A stretch of DNA of 23,826 nucleotides from an uncultured Porphyromonadaceae bacterium (GCA_900548705.1 URLF01000040.1:1-23826); one strand, 5' to 3'. Numbered from the stretch's first letter, positions 1 through 8,869 are shown. Translations and numbers: made by a program. Notes: generated from the letters alone by a model not told the origin.

Positions 1-875
1 TAGCCGTAACCGTTGGGGTCTTCGAGGGTCAGGCCGTTGTAGATGGCGTGGGCCGTGCGGTCATAGAAACCCTGGTCTGAACCGTCGCGGAAATCCCATC
101 CGAGATAGGGGTTGATTACCCACACATCGTCGCCCGAACCACCGGCACCGTTGCCGAATATGGTGGGCTCCATGCCCTCAGGCACGAATCCGAGGGGGAG
201 GGTCAGCTGGGTGGCCATGTTGGAGAGGTAGATAGAGCCGCCGTTGGCCGAGTATTCGCGCAGGGCGGCGATGGTTGACTCCGATGAGATGTCGGCGGGG
301 AGGTTCTGCCATCCGAAGGGAAGACCCTCGCGGTCGATTTCAATCCAGATTACCGAGTAGATATCAGGGTCGAGCGATGAAATCTGGGAAGCCTGGATGA
401 ACTCGGCGTTCTCCTGGGCGGCGAACCATGTGGCGGCGGCGCGTTCGTCATCGTCGGGGAGGTCGGCAATCGTGGGGGCTGTCATCAGATAAGCCATCTT
501 GGAGGCCACATAGGGGACAGTGGTGATGACCGACACACCCTCGGAGACATATTTGTTGTCATACTCCACCTTTACGGTGTAGACAAGCTGGCGGTCCATA
601 GGCTGTCCCTTGAGGGTGCAGGTGGTGGCGTCGGCGGGAAGGATGGTCGGGGCTCCGTTGTCACAGCTCACGCGCACCCCGGTGATGCCGGCCTGTGAGG
701 GGAGCTGCCAGGTGAGGGTCACGGTGCGTCCGGCTACTGATGCCTGGAGACCGGAGGCGGCGGCCACCGCCGGAACCTCGGGATAACCCTTCGGCTCGTA
801 GTCTGAGCAGGAGCTGAGCAGGCCGCAGACAGTCACGGTCAGGAGGGCCAGCAGGTATGATGAAATCTTCTTCAT
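1..875 (-). CDS. Surface glycan-binding lipoprotein of a fructan PUL, DUF4960-like (partial)
   Basis: The reading frame starts at the ATG complementary to 873-875 and is still open at base 1, giving 291 visible residues without the C-terminus. It begins with a lipoprotein signal peptide (LLSSC, acylated Cys23) followed by acidic residues, as in surface-exposed Bacteroidetes lipoproteins. Residues about 30-110 look like a fibronectin type III or Ig-like beta sandwich. The part from about 115 on, with the segment IWIEIDREGLPFGW and a glycine-rich stretch near 250, resembles the DUF4960 family. It follows SusD by 19 bp in the same operon. In the B. thetaiotaomicron levan locus the gene after susD (BT1761) encodes the surface glycan-binding protein, so a role in holding fructan at the cell surface is inferred. 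The family name is from memory of sequence features and is only moderately certain; the lipoprotein and operon assignments are firm. Confidence 0.8.
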   Translation of the reverse strand, partial: MKKISSYLLALLTVTVCGLLSSCSDYEPKGYPEVPAVAAASGLQASVAGRTVTLTWQLPSQAGITGVRVSCDNGAPTILPADATTCTLKGQPMDRQLVYTVKVEYDNKYVSEGVSVITTVPYVASKMAYLMTAPTIADLPDDDERAAATWFAAQENAEFIQASQISSLDPDIYSVIWIEIDREGLPFGWQNLPADISSESTIAALREYSANGGSIYLSNMATQLTLPLGFVPEGMEPTIFGNGAGGSGDDVWVINPYLGWDFRDGSDQGFYDRTAHAIYNGLTLEDPNGYG

Positions 876-894
876 TGTATCGTTCTTTTTAAGG

Positions 895-2571
895 TTACTT
901 GTAAAGGTCTCCGGCGTTGTCGACCTGGTTGACGGGAATCGGGAGGTAAACCTCATCCTCGGTCAGGTTGGCACCCTGATAGTAGGAGTGGATTTTCACC
1001 TCGGAGGCATAGTATTCGTTCATTGTCTGGACGACATTGCCCCAGCGCACGAGGTCGAACCAGCGGTGACCCTCCATGGCAAGCTCGATGCGGCGTTCCA
1101 TGCGGACGGCGCGGCGGGCGTAATCCTGGTTCCATCCGGAGGCGGGATATTCCTTCACCAGGTAGTTGGCGAGGTTGGGGTTGCAGTCGACGGGGGTGTA
1201 GGAAGGATCGACCGAACGGGCGGCCTTCTTGCGGATTTCATTGATAAGTTCGCGGGCCTCGGTGAGGTTCTTGTTCTGCTCGATAAGGGCCTCGGCCTTC
1301 ATCAGCATTACGTCGGCGTAGCGGATAAGGCTCCAGTTGAGCGAGGATGCTCCCCAGGGCACGATACCGGGTGTGCAGTAGGGTGATTCAGGGGCGGTGT
1401 AGGGCTTCTTGCCTGAGTACTGGCCGTAAAGCTCGAGGTTGCGACACCACTTCTCGTTATACATATGTCCGCGCCAGGGCATACCGATACGTCCGAGGGT
1501 GAAGTCGAGACGGGGGTCGACGTTGCCGGGATAGTCGGGGCCGTCGATGTTGTCGTTGTTGAATGAGCCGTCGAGATAGGGAAGGCCGTTCTCGTCGGTA
1601 CGGAAGGCGTTCACAAGGTTCTGCGAGGCGAGATAGAAGTCGTCGCCGTTGCCGTAGAGGTTCCCTTCCGACCATGTGCAGTTCAGGCAGTTATTGAAGT
1701 TGAACTGGTCGGGGGAGTTGGCCGAGGAGAACTGGATGGCCATCACCGACTCATACATGTTGTTGTACTCAGGCTTCGACATGTCGAGGAAGTTGGGATA
1801 AAGCTCATACTGCCCGGAGGCGATGACATATCCGGCGAACTCCTCTACTTCGGCCCATGATGAGGTGAAAAGGCTGACGCGGGCATGGATGGCGGCGGCC
1901 ACATAGCGGTTGAAACGTCCCACCTGCTCCTGCTTCTCGGGAAGCGCGTTGTAGGCGGCGCGGAGGTCGGCCTTGATGAACCCGGCAATCTGGTCGCGGG
2001 TGTACTCGTCGGCGCGGCAGCTCGAAGGATCCACCACAGTCTCGTCGAAGTAGGGGAACTTCTGGAAGATGCGGAGCATGTCGAAGTAATAGTATGCGCG
2101 GAGGGTCTTCATCTCGGCCACGAAGGAAGCGCGGTTCTCGTCGGAGATGGCCGAGGAGTTGAGGATTGCGCGGATGGCGGTGTTGCAGCGCGAGATGGAG
2201 TAATAGTTGTTGCGCCATTTGAAGTTGGCGATGTCATTGTCGCTCTGGACGTTGCCGACTTCGAGCTGGTGCATGTAGCCCTCCATCGTCACACCGTCAC
2301 CCCCTTTGAGGGCGTCGTCGGAACGGACATCGAAGACCCAGTTGTTGATCGGGCCGGCGAAAGACTCGTTGTTGCCGAAATAGTGGCAGAGAAGTGTGGC
2401 GTATGCCGAAGTCATGAGGTCCACAGCCTCCTCGTCACCCACCTGTTCGTCGGTGAAAGAGCCCTGGGGCTTGGTGTCGAGCAGGTCGTCGCAGGAAACC
2501 GAGGCGAAAGCCATCGAGGCCATGGCGGTGGCTGCGAGGGTGTTCTTTATGATGTTTCTTAAGTTTTTCAT
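895..2571 (-). CDS. SusD/RagB-family nutrient-binding outer-membrane lipoprotein
   Basis: This 558-residue protein has a lipoprotein signal peptide ending in VSC, with the acylated cysteine at residue 27, followed by DDLLDTKPQG, the usual start of mature SusD proteins. Helical TPR-like segments typical of SusD follow, and the C-terminal quarter has the usual pattern (YADVMLMKAEALIEQ, then an RRIELAMEGHRWFDLVRW stretch). SusD proteins sit as a lid on the SusC barrel and bind oligosaccharide at the cell surface. The gene lies 18 bp after susC and 19 bp before the glycan-binding lipoprotein, so all three should be cotranscribed. It is the equivalent of BT1762 by position. Fructan as the ligand is inferred from the neighbouring GH32 and fructokinase genes, not from the sequence of this protein. 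Length is normal for the family. Confidence 0.95.
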   Translation of the reverse strand: MKNLRNIIKNTLAATAMASMAFASVSCDDLLDTKPQGSFTDEQVGDEEAVDLMTSAYATLLCHYFGNNESFAGPINNWVFDVRSDDALKGGDGVTMEGYMHQLEVGNVQSDNDIANFKWRNNYYSISRCNTAIRAILNSSAISDENRASFVAEMKTLRAYYYFDMLRIFQKFPYFDETVVDPSSCRADEYTRDQIAGFIKADLRAAYNALPEKQEQVGRFNRYVAAAIHARVSLFTSSWAEVEEFAGYVIASGQYELYPNFLDMSKPEYNNMYESVMAIQFSSANSPDQFNFNNCLNCTWSEGNLYGNGDDFYLASQNLVNAFRTDENGLPYLDGSFNNDNIDGPDYPGNVDPRLDFTLGRIGMPWRGHMYNEKWCRNLELYGQYSGKKPYTAPESPYCTPGIVPWGASSLNWSLIRYADVMLMKAEALIEQNKNLTEARELINEIRKKAARSVDPSYTPVDCNPNLANYLVKEYPASGWNQDYARRAVRMERRIELAMEGHRWFDLVRWGNVVQTMNEYYASEVKIHSYYQGANLTEDEVYLPIPVNQVDNAGDLYK

Positions 2572-2589
2572 TTCTGGGTGGTTTCTGGA

Positions 2590-5500
2590 TTAGAACTGAA
2601 GGTTGAGTCCGATGGTGAATGTGCGCGGACGGGGATATGCTCCGTTGTCGATGCGCGCGCCATATTCGCCGGGGAGGATTTCAGGGTCGAGACCCTTGTA
2701 CTTGGTGATTGTGAAGACATTCTCCACCTGGCCGTAGACATCGAGGTTGGTGGCGCCGATTTTCCTGATGAGGTTCTTGGGCAGGGAGTAGGAGAGCTTC
2801 AGGTATTTCATCTTCATGTAAGAGCCGTTTTCGACATAGTAGGTTGAGAAGCGGGCCTCGTTGTTGTCGTCGGTGAGCGACAGGGCCGGGATGTCGGTGT
2901 CGGTGTTGGTGGGGGTCCATGCGTTGAGGATGTCAACGCCACGGTTGGTGGCCAGGTTGCCGTAGTTCATCGACAGGAGCTGACGCTTCATGTGGTTCTG
3001 GATGTCGAACCCGAAATCACCGGCGAAGAACATGTCGAGGGTGAACGCCTTGTATTTGAACGCCAGGTTGAGACCGAGCGACAGGTCGGGATTGGGGTCG
3101 CCGATGATGCAGCGGTCATTGTCGTCAATCACACCGTCACCGTTGAGGTCGCGGTAAATCAGTCGGCCGGGAGCGGCACCGGTCTGGGTGGCGTGGTTGG
3201 CCACCTCGACATCATTCTGGAAGATGCCGTCGCAGACATAGCCGTAGTAGACACCCATGGGTTCGCCGGGAATCAGTCGCTGGTCGCCACCGATGAATTT
3301 CTGGCGGGAGTTGAGGGTCACGAGCTCATTCTTGTACTGCGAGATGTTCAGTGAGCCGTTCCAGGAGAAATCGCCATACTGGGGAGAGTTGTAGGCCACG
3401 GTGACTTCCCAACCGTTGTTCTTCATGTCGCCGGTGTTGAGCCATACGGCGGCGTTTTCTCCGGCCACGTCGAGGGCGGGCGGGATGGTCAGCATGTCCT
3501 TGGTCTTCTTGATGTAGTAGTCGGCGCTGACGTTGATTGCCCCGTTGAGGAGCTGGAAGTCAAGACCGATGTTGTTCTGGGTGGTGGTCTCCCACTTCAG
3601 GTCGGGGTTGCCGGTCGATGCCAGGGTGATACCCGAGGTTGTCGAGGAGTTGGTGCCGTTGATGTCATACGCTCCGTTGCCGGTGTTGAAGATGTAGGTG
3701 GAGTAAGCCGGGTAGAGCGATGGGATGTTGGCGTTACCGTTCTGACCCCATGAGTAACGGATCTTGAGGTCGGTCAGGATTTCGTTGTGGGGGAAGAACT
3801 CTTCCTGAGTGGGACGCCAGGCGAGGGAGAATGCGGGGAACACACCTGCGCGGTTGTCCTTGGCGAAACGCGAGTTGGAGTCGCGGCGGATGGTGAATGA
3901 GGCCAGGTAGCGGTCGGCATAGTTGTAGTCGACCTTGCCGAAGAGGGAGAAGACGCTCCACTGGGTCTTGCCTCCGCCTGCCTTCTGCACACCGGTTCCT
4001 GCGCCGACCTGCATGAAGTCCTTGTCCTCGAATGCGAAATTCTCGCGTGAGCCGCTGAGGTCTTTGAAGGTGTAGCCGATAGCCTCCGTACCGAAGAGGA
4101 CATTGAGGTGGTGCACACCGTTGAAGGTCTTGTTGTAGTTTGCGGTGTTGGTCCATGTCCAGGTGTCACCCTGCCCGTAGACACTGCCGACATTGTTGAC
4201 ATCACCGGGGTTGACGGTGCGGCCGAGAGTCACGTTGAAATACTGGCTGTGTTCGATACCGATGTTAGACTTGAGGGTCAGACCCTCGACGGGCTTCACC
4301 TCCAGGTATGCGTTGCCGAGGATTCTCCATGAGGAGAGGTCATTGTCGGCGGCGTTGGCGATGAGCTGGCAGGGGTTGGCGAGGTCGGAGGCGATAAGGC
4401 CCAGGGGACGGGTCCATTCGCCGTTGAGACCCTTGACGGGGAGGGCGGGATGCTGGCTCATGGCGGTGAAGGGGATACCACGGTCACCGGCGACATCCAT
4501 ACCACGGTTTGTCCAGCGGGCCACCATCAGGTTCTCACCGACAGAAATGTATTTGTTGAAATCGTAGCGGGAGTTGATACGGGCCGAGTAACGCTCGTAG
4601 AATGTGTCCTTGATGTTACCGTTCTGGTTGATGTAGTTGAGCGAGAGCATCACCGAACCCTTCTCGGTGTTGTTTGAAATCGAAGCTGTCAGGTTGTTGG
4701 TCCAGGCTGTCTGGTAGACCTCGTCCTGCCAGTCGGTGTTGGTGGTGGGGAAATTGGGGTTGCCGTCAACGTAGGGCTGGAGAACAGGCACGTCACCGTT
4801 GCCGTAGAGGGAATGTGAGGGCTTGATGTTGGAGTTGCGGGAAGCTGCCCAGTAAGCGACACCCCACTGGTTGGCATCGAGCATCTTGTGACGCTTGGCG
4901 ATGGTCTGCGCGGAAGCCGCGTAGTTGATGTTGATGGTCATACGGTCACCTTTCCCCTGCTTGGTGGTGATGATTACCACACCGTTGGCAGCGCGGCTAC
5001 CATAGATTGAGGCTGAGGCGGCATCCTTGAGCACCTGCATGGTCTCGATGTCGGAGGGGTTGATGCAGTTGATATTGTCGGTCGGCACTCCGTCGATGAT
5101 GTAGAGAGGATCGTTTGAGGAGTTGGCGGTGGACATACCGCGCACACGGATAGAGCCTGTTCCGCCGGGGGCCGCGTCGGGCACGACATTCACGCCGGGG
5201 AGCTTGCCGGCCATCGAGTTCATGATGTTGCCGGAGTTTTCGCTCAGCGGCTCCTTCATGTTCATCACGGCCACGGCTCCGGTGAGGTCAGCCTTGCGCT
5301 GGGTGGTGTAGCCGACAACGACGATTTCGTCGAGGGCGGCGGCGTTGTCTTTGAGGGTGATTGTCATCGAAGGCTCGGCCTTGACAGTCTTGGGTTCATA
5401 GCCGATGTATGACACCTGGAGGTCTGAGCCTTGTGGCACACTCATCGTGAAGTTGCCGTCGATGTCGGTTGAAGTTCCGGCATTTGTTGCCAGCGAGCGG

Positions 5501-5628
5501 ACAGTAGCGCCGATAAGCGGCTCATTGTCCGATCCCGAAAGCACCGTACCGCTGACGGTAATCTCTTGTGCTTGCGCGCCGATGACCGCGAGAAGCAGGA
5601 AGAGCGCATACAGGATTGTTTTTTTCAT
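2590..5628 (-). CDS. SusC/RagA-family TonB-dependent outer-membrane transporter
   Basis: The protein has 1012 residues. A signal peptide (residues 1-20, ending AQA) is followed by a carboxypeptidase-D-like regulatory domain (about 22-93). Next comes a TonB-box-like stretch, DEIVVVGY (100-107), and a plug domain with the SusC hallmark SIYGSRAANGVVIITTK near 207-223. The remainder is a beta-barrel ending in an aromatic residue (LNLQF), as expected for Bam-dependent insertion. There is no N-terminal STN domain, so no anti-sigma signalling role is suggested. It imports oligosaccharides through the outer membrane using TonB energy, together with the SusD encoded 18 bp downstream. It is first in its operon and has its own promoter and a candidate activator site upstream. 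The oligofructan substrate is inferred from context (equivalent of BT1763). Confidence 0.96.
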   Translation of the reverse strand: MKKTILYALFLLLAVIGAQAQEITVSGTVLSGSDNEPLIGATVRSLATNAGTSTDIDGNFTMSVPQGSDLQVSYIGYEPKTVKAEPSMTITLKDNAAALDEIVVVGYTTQRKADLTGAVAVMNMKEPLSENSGNIMNSMAGKLPGVNVVPDAAPGGTGSIRVRGMSTANSSNDPLYIIDGVPTDNINCINPSDIETMQVLKDAASASIYGSRAANGVVIITTKQGKGDRMTININYAASAQTIAKRHKMLDANQWGVAYWAASRNSNIKPSHSLYGNGDVPVLQPYVDGNPNFPTTNTDWQDEVYQTAWTNNLTASISNNTEKGSVMLSLNYINQNGNIKDTFYERYSARINSRYDFNKYISVGENLMVARWTNRGMDVAGDRGIPFTAMSQHPALPVKGLNGEWTRPLGLIASDLANPCQLIANAADNDLSSWRILGNAYLEVKPVEGLTLKSNIGIEHSQYFNVTLGRTVNPGDVNNVGSVYGQGDTWTWTNTANYNKTFNGVHHLNVLFGTEAIGYTFKDLSGSRENFAFEDKDFMQVGAGTGVQKAGGGKTQWSVFSLFGKVDYNYADRYLASFTIRRDSNSRFAKDNRAGVFPAFSLAWRPTQEEFFPHNEILTDLKIRYSWGQNGNANIPSLYPAYSTYIFNTGNGAYDINGTNSSTTSGITLASTGNPDLKWETTTQNNIGLDFQLLNGAINVSADYYIKKTKDMLTIPPALDVAGENAAVWLNTGDMKNNGWEVTVAYNSPQYGDFSWNGSLNISQYKNELVTLNSRQKFIGGDQRLIPGEPMGVYYGYVCDGIFQNDVEVANHATQTGAAPGRLIYRDLNGDGVIDDNDRCIIGDPNPDLSLGLNLAFKYKAFTLDMFFAGDFGFDIQNHMKRQLLSMNYGNLATNRGVDILNAWTPTNTDTDIPALSLTDDNNEARFSTYYVENGSYMKMKYLKLSYSLPKNLIRKIGATNLDVYGQVENVFTITKYKGLDPEILPGEYGARIDNGAYPRPRTFTIGLNLQF

Positions 5629-5666
5629 GTTAAGTTAGATTGGGTTGGTTGAATTTTTTCCTGCTG

Positions 5667-5674
5667 CAAAGGTA
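5667..5674 (-). promoter_or_regulatory. Probable promoter -7 box of the susCD operon
   Basis: On the minus strand the sequence reads TACCTTTG, matching the Bacteroidetes -7 consensus TAnnTTTG. It ends 38 bp before the susC start codon. No clear -33 TTG lies at the usual 19-21 bp spacing, which fits a promoter that depends on an activator such as the adjacent hybrid regulator. The assignment rests on the consensus match and position only. Confidence 0.6.
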
Positions 5675-5701
5675 ATATAAGGGGGTATGGAGGGGATATT
5701 A

Positions 5702-5730
5702 CAAAAATTGCAACGGCTGTCAAAAATTGC
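5702..5730 (-). repeat. Tandem 10-bp direct repeat, candidate operator upstream of susC
   Basis: The 10-mer CAAAAATTGC occurs perfectly at 5702-5711 and 5721-5730, that is GCAATTTTTG twice in the direction of susC transcription. The start-to-start distance is 19 bp, close to two helical turns. The nearer copy is 27 bp upstream of the -7 box, in the zone where a dimeric activator would touch RNA polymerase. Tandem half-sites suit an AraC-type DNA-binding domain such as the C-terminus of the regulator encoded at 5801-8647. The repeat is seen directly; the operator role is inferred. Confidence 0.5.
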
Positions 5731-5800
5731 GCAAAGCCGAAAAAATCCAACGAAATGCAGAAAAATTACAAAAGGAGATGAGAGCGGAGGAGAGATTTTG

Positions 5801-8647
5801 TCAGAGAGCGAGGTTGTCGCGCAGCTCGGAAGGGGTCTGGCCGAAGGCTGTGCGGTAACATTTGGTGAAGTAGGCCGGTGAGGAGAAGCCCACCTCGTAG
5901 GCGATTTCGCTGACCGAGCGGGTGGTGGTGGTCAGCAGGTGGCGTGCCTGTTTCAGGCGCAGCTGCCGCATCAGCTCCACGGGGGTGTAGTTGGTCAGCG
6001 CCTTTATTTTGCGGTAGAATTGGGAATGCCCCAGACCCATCTTCGAGGCGAGCTGCTCGATGTTGAGGTTGGGATTGGAAATCTCCTCCTGGAAAATCTG
6101 CAGGAAACGGGCGTAGAACTCATTATCGGGGTCGGCGTTACCGACCTTGGGAAGGACCGGGGTGCGCTGGGATTCCGCCATCTCTGCCGGGGCGTGGAGT
6201 TGAGCCGTGTCGGGAGAAGCCCCATCCATACCCGGGACTTTCCCCTGCCAGAGGTCTTTGATGCGTTTGCGGTTCTGGAGCAGACTGCGGCAGCGGGCTT
6301 TCAGCACCTCCCCGCTGAACGGTTTGGCGATATATCCGTCAGCCCCGCTCTCATATCCTTCGACCCTCTGCTCGTCGAGGGAGCAGGCGGTCAGCATCAC
6401 CACAGGGATATGTGAGGTGGAGACCTCCTCCTTTATCCTCCGGCAACATTCCAGACCATCCATCACCGGCATCATTATGTCGCAGATGATGATGTCGGGG
6501 ACAAGCCGGGCGGCTTTCGCGAGACCTTCGCGGCCATCGGCGGCCTGATGGATTTCATACTCCTCCCCGAGTATCTCGCTGACGAGGTTGCGGATGTCGG
6601 GATTGTCGTCGATGACCAGCAGCCTGGGTTTATCTTCCCCGCTGGATGCGGCATCCGGGGGGAGTGGGGAGAGGTCAGACTCTATGAAAGAGTCAGTGGT
6701 GGCCAGCTCTATGTTGATATCCTCCTGGGAAATAAGGCGGGAGGGGACTTCCGACACCTCGGAGACATGGGTGACGGGAATCACGACGGTGAACACCGAG
6801 CCTTTTCCCACGACGCTCTCAGCTGTTATGGTGCCTTTGTGAAGCTCCACGAACGCCTTGACCAGCGACAGGCCGATGCCTGAGCCGTGGGGCCTGACCT
6901 GATCGACCATGAAGAAGCGGTCGAAGATGTTTCCGAGGTCGTCGTGAGGGATTCCAATCCCGGTGTCGACAACCCGGAGAGTGAGGTTCTTGTCATCAAA
7001 GGTGTATGAGACGCGAATCGAGCCGTTGTCGGGAGTGTACTTGATTGCGTTGGAAATCAGGTTGAAGAATATCCGCTCCATCTTCTCGGAGTCTATGGCG
7101 AGGTGGATGTCGCCGCGCTCCGGGGCATCGAGGGTGAGCTTTATGTCGCGTCTGCGGGCGACTTCGGCGAAAGAGTCGAGCCATTCGGCCGCAGCTTCCT
7201 TGAAATCGACCTCGGTGAGGTTTAGCGACAGTTTACCGTTCTCGAATTTCCGGAAATCGAGTATCTGGTTGATGAGCCGGGCGAGAATCTTGGTGTTCTT
7301 GTCAGCGAGTCTAAGCAGGTTTTTCTGACGGGGAGTCAGGTTGGAGGCCTCTGACAGCTGGGCGAGAGGTTCGGCGATGAGGGTCAGAGGTGTGCGGAGG
7401 TCATGGGAGACATTGGTGTAGAAGGCCAGTTTGGATTGTATTGCCTCCTGGAGCTGGATGTTCAGCTCCTTCTGGGTCTCGGCGAGACGTTTCTGTTCGC
7501 GGCTTTGCTCCTCAAGGAGACGGTTCTGCTCCATAAGTGCCTGCTGATGGCGTTTGCGTTGCCAGAAAGCCCTCAGCAGCAGGAAGAGGGAGAAGAACAC
7601 CAGCACGAGGATTACCATCGAGGCGTAGAAGAGTGAGGTCTGGGCCGAATGTTTCGACCAGTAATCGTCAATCCGGTTTTTCAGCTCCTTCATCTTGGCA
7701 GTCTCCTGGAGCAGAGACTGGTTCTGGAGAAGGAGGATGTCGGCATTGGAGAGGTCTACCGCAGATGAGACCGGCAACACGGTCTCCTTCTCGTAGGGTT
7801 CACCTTTAAGTATCGCCAGGGCGGTCTTCACAAGCCGATGTCCCTCGGTGGGATAGAGGAATGTCGCGTCTATCACACTGTCGGCCACAGCCTTTATGCC
7901 GATTTCGGGGGCAGCGTCAATACCGATTATCCTGATGTCGCGCAACCCTTTGCGCCGGGCCACGTTGGACGCTCCGATTGCCATACGGTCGTTGTGGGCG
8001 AAAATGAGGTCGATGTCTGGATAGAGTGTCAGCAGGGAGTCGGCGACGCGCTCAGCGTCAGACTGGTTCCAGTCGGCATATCCGGTGGCGACGATTACCC
8101 CTCCGCCATCGGTGAATTCCCGGGTGAAACCGGTATGGCGTCCTGCGGCGGGGGTGGAGCCACGCAATCCGTAAAGCTCGATGGCGCGGGGAGAGGGGGT
8201 GCGCGGGGCAAGCAGATGGAGTGCGTACCTGCCGGCGGCGCTCCCGATTCCCTCATTGTCGGTTCCTATATGGGCGGTGTACTCTGTTCCGTCCACGTCG
8301 CGGTCGAAGACGATGACAGGAATCCCCTTGTGGTAAACCTCCGAGATGACCGGGGTTATGGCTCCCGCCTCGTTGGGGGCGGCGATGATGATGTCGAAAC
8401 CGTTGTCGGCGAAATATTTAATGTCGGCAATCTGGGTGGCGTTGTCATCGTTGGCCGACCGGATTTCGACGGTCGCGTCTTCGTGAAGCATTATCTCACG
8501 CAACACTTCGTCGTTCATCTTGGCACGCCAGTCATCCTCGCTGCATTGGGATATACCTATGCGGTAAGTCTTCTGCCTGCGGCAACCCGAGGGCACCACA
8601 GCCAGCAACAGGAATATTAGAGTGATAATCAGGTTTGTTCTTTTCAT
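5801..8647 (-). CDS. Hybrid two-component system sensor-regulator with periplasmic sugar-binding domain (BT1754-like)
   Basis: This 948-residue protein fuses sensor and response regulator. An N-terminal hydrophobic segment (about 6-20) is followed by a ribose/LacI-type periplasmic binding domain (about 28-300), a transmembrane helix (about 339-361) and a charged coiled coil (362-405). Then come a HisKA domain with phospho-acceptor His415 in SHDLRTP, an ATPase domain (Asn529/Asn533, DTGIGIP at 561-567, GSGIGL at 588-593), and a receiver domain with acidic pair Asp680/681, phospho-acceptor Asp723, Thr753 and Lys775. An AraC-type DNA-binding domain fills about 845-945. All catalytic residues are present. 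Most Bacteroidetes hybrid regulators carry Y_Y_Y beta-propeller sensors; the sugar-binding type is that of BT1754, which binds free fructose and controls the B. thetaiotaomicron fructan locus. Fructose sensing here is therefore inferred from architecture plus the neighbouring GH32 and fructokinase genes. The gene is separately transcribed, divergent from GH32. Confidence 0.95.
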   Translation of the reverse strand: MKRTNLIITLIFLLLAVVPSGCRRQKTYRIGISQCSEDDWRAKMNDEVLREIMLHEDATVEIRSANDDNATQIADIKYFADNGFDIIIAAPNEAGAITPVISEVYHKGIPVIVFDRDVDGTEYTAHIGTDNEGIGSAAGRYALHLLAPRTPSPRAIELYGLRGSTPAAGRHTGFTREFTDGGGVIVATGYADWNQSDAERVADSLLTLYPDIDLIFAHNDRMAIGASNVARRKGLRDIRIIGIDAAPEIGIKAVADSVIDATFLYPTEGHRLVKTALAILKGEPYEKETVLPVSSAVDLSNADILLLQNQSLLQETAKMKELKNRIDDYWSKHSAQTSLFYASMVILVLVFFSLFLLLRAFWQRKRHQQALMEQNRLLEEQSREQKRLAETQKELNIQLQEAIQSKLAFYTNVSHDLRTPLTLIAEPLAQLSEASNLTPRQKNLLRLADKNTKILARLINQILDFRKFENGKLSLNLTEVDFKEAAAEWLDSFAEVARRRDIKLTLDAPERGDIHLAIDSEKMERIFFNLISNAIKYTPDNGSIRVSYTFDDKNLTLRVVDTGIGIPHDDLGNIFDRFFMVDQVRPHGSGIGLSLVKAFVELHKGTITAESVVGKGSVFTVVIPVTHVSEVSEVPSRLISQEDINIELATTDSFIESDLSPLPPDAASSGEDKPRLLVIDDNPDIRNLVSEILGEEYEIHQAADGREGLAKAARLVPDIIICDIMMPVMDGLECCRRIKEEVSTSHIPVVMLTACSLDEQRVEGYESGADGYIAKPFSGEVLKARCRSLLQNRKRIKDLWQGKVPGMDGASPDTAQLHAPAEMAESQRTPVLPKVGNADPDNEFYARFLQIFQEEISNPNLNIEQLASKMGLGHSQFYRKIKALTNYTPVELMRQLRLKQARHLLTTTTRSVSEIAYEVGFSSPAYFTKCYRTAFGQTPSELRDNLAL

Positions 8648-8709
8648 CTGTGGTATTTCACGGCGGTCACGTCTCGCGCCGTCATCCGTTTTTAAGGTAA
8701 GAATCTCGA

Positions 8710-8717
8710 CAAAGTTA
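8710..8717 (-). promoter_or_regulatory. Probable promoter -7 box of the hybrid regulator gene
   Basis: The minus strand reads TAACTTTG, a full match to TAnnTTTG, ending 62 bp before the regulator start codon. A -33 TTG at normal spacing is not evident. It lies in the 222-bp divergent intergenic region 8648-8869. Confidence 0.5.
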
Positions 8718-8750
8718 ACGAAACTTCCATTAAAAAGAACGCATCCTATG

Positions 8751-8778
8751 GCAAATTTTCGGCATTGCGGAATATTTC
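8751..8778 (+). promoter_or_regulatory. Degenerate tandem AT-rich half-sites upstream of GH32
   Basis: GCAAATTTTC (8751-8760) and GGAATATTTC (8769-8778) match each other at 7 of 10 positions. The first matches the susC-upstream repeat unit GCAATTTTTG at 8 of 10. The spacing is 18 bp start to start, against 19 bp upstream of susC. The pair lies 46 bp upstream of the GH32 -7 box. This is a weak, by-eye candidate for a second binding site of the same regulator. Confidence 0.25.
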
Positions 8779-8824
8779 ATATCTTTTGCAGAGTTTTTAA
8801 TAGGCCACCCTCCGGATTATATAT

Positions 8825-8832
8825 TAGCTTTG
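8825..8832 (+). promoter_or_regulatory. Probable promoter -7 box of the GH32-transporter-fructokinase operon
   Basis: TAGCTTTG matches TAnnTTTG and ends 37 bp before the GH32 ATG, almost the same distance as in the susC promoter. No good -33 element is seen, again suggesting activator dependence. Confidence 0.55.
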
Positions 8833-8869
8833 CATCAGCGATACAAAATCCCGTGAAAATCCAATATCA

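Noticed and set aside
1885..2562. 225-codon plus-strand open frame opposite susD
   Set aside because: It is antisense to a convincing SusD protein and its product is Val/Gly/Glu-rich without features.
7838..8620. 260-codon plus-strand open frame opposite the hybrid sensor gene
   Set aside because: It lies fully inside the sugar-binding domain of the sensor on the other strand, with low-complexity Gly/Val-rich sequence and no recognisable motif.
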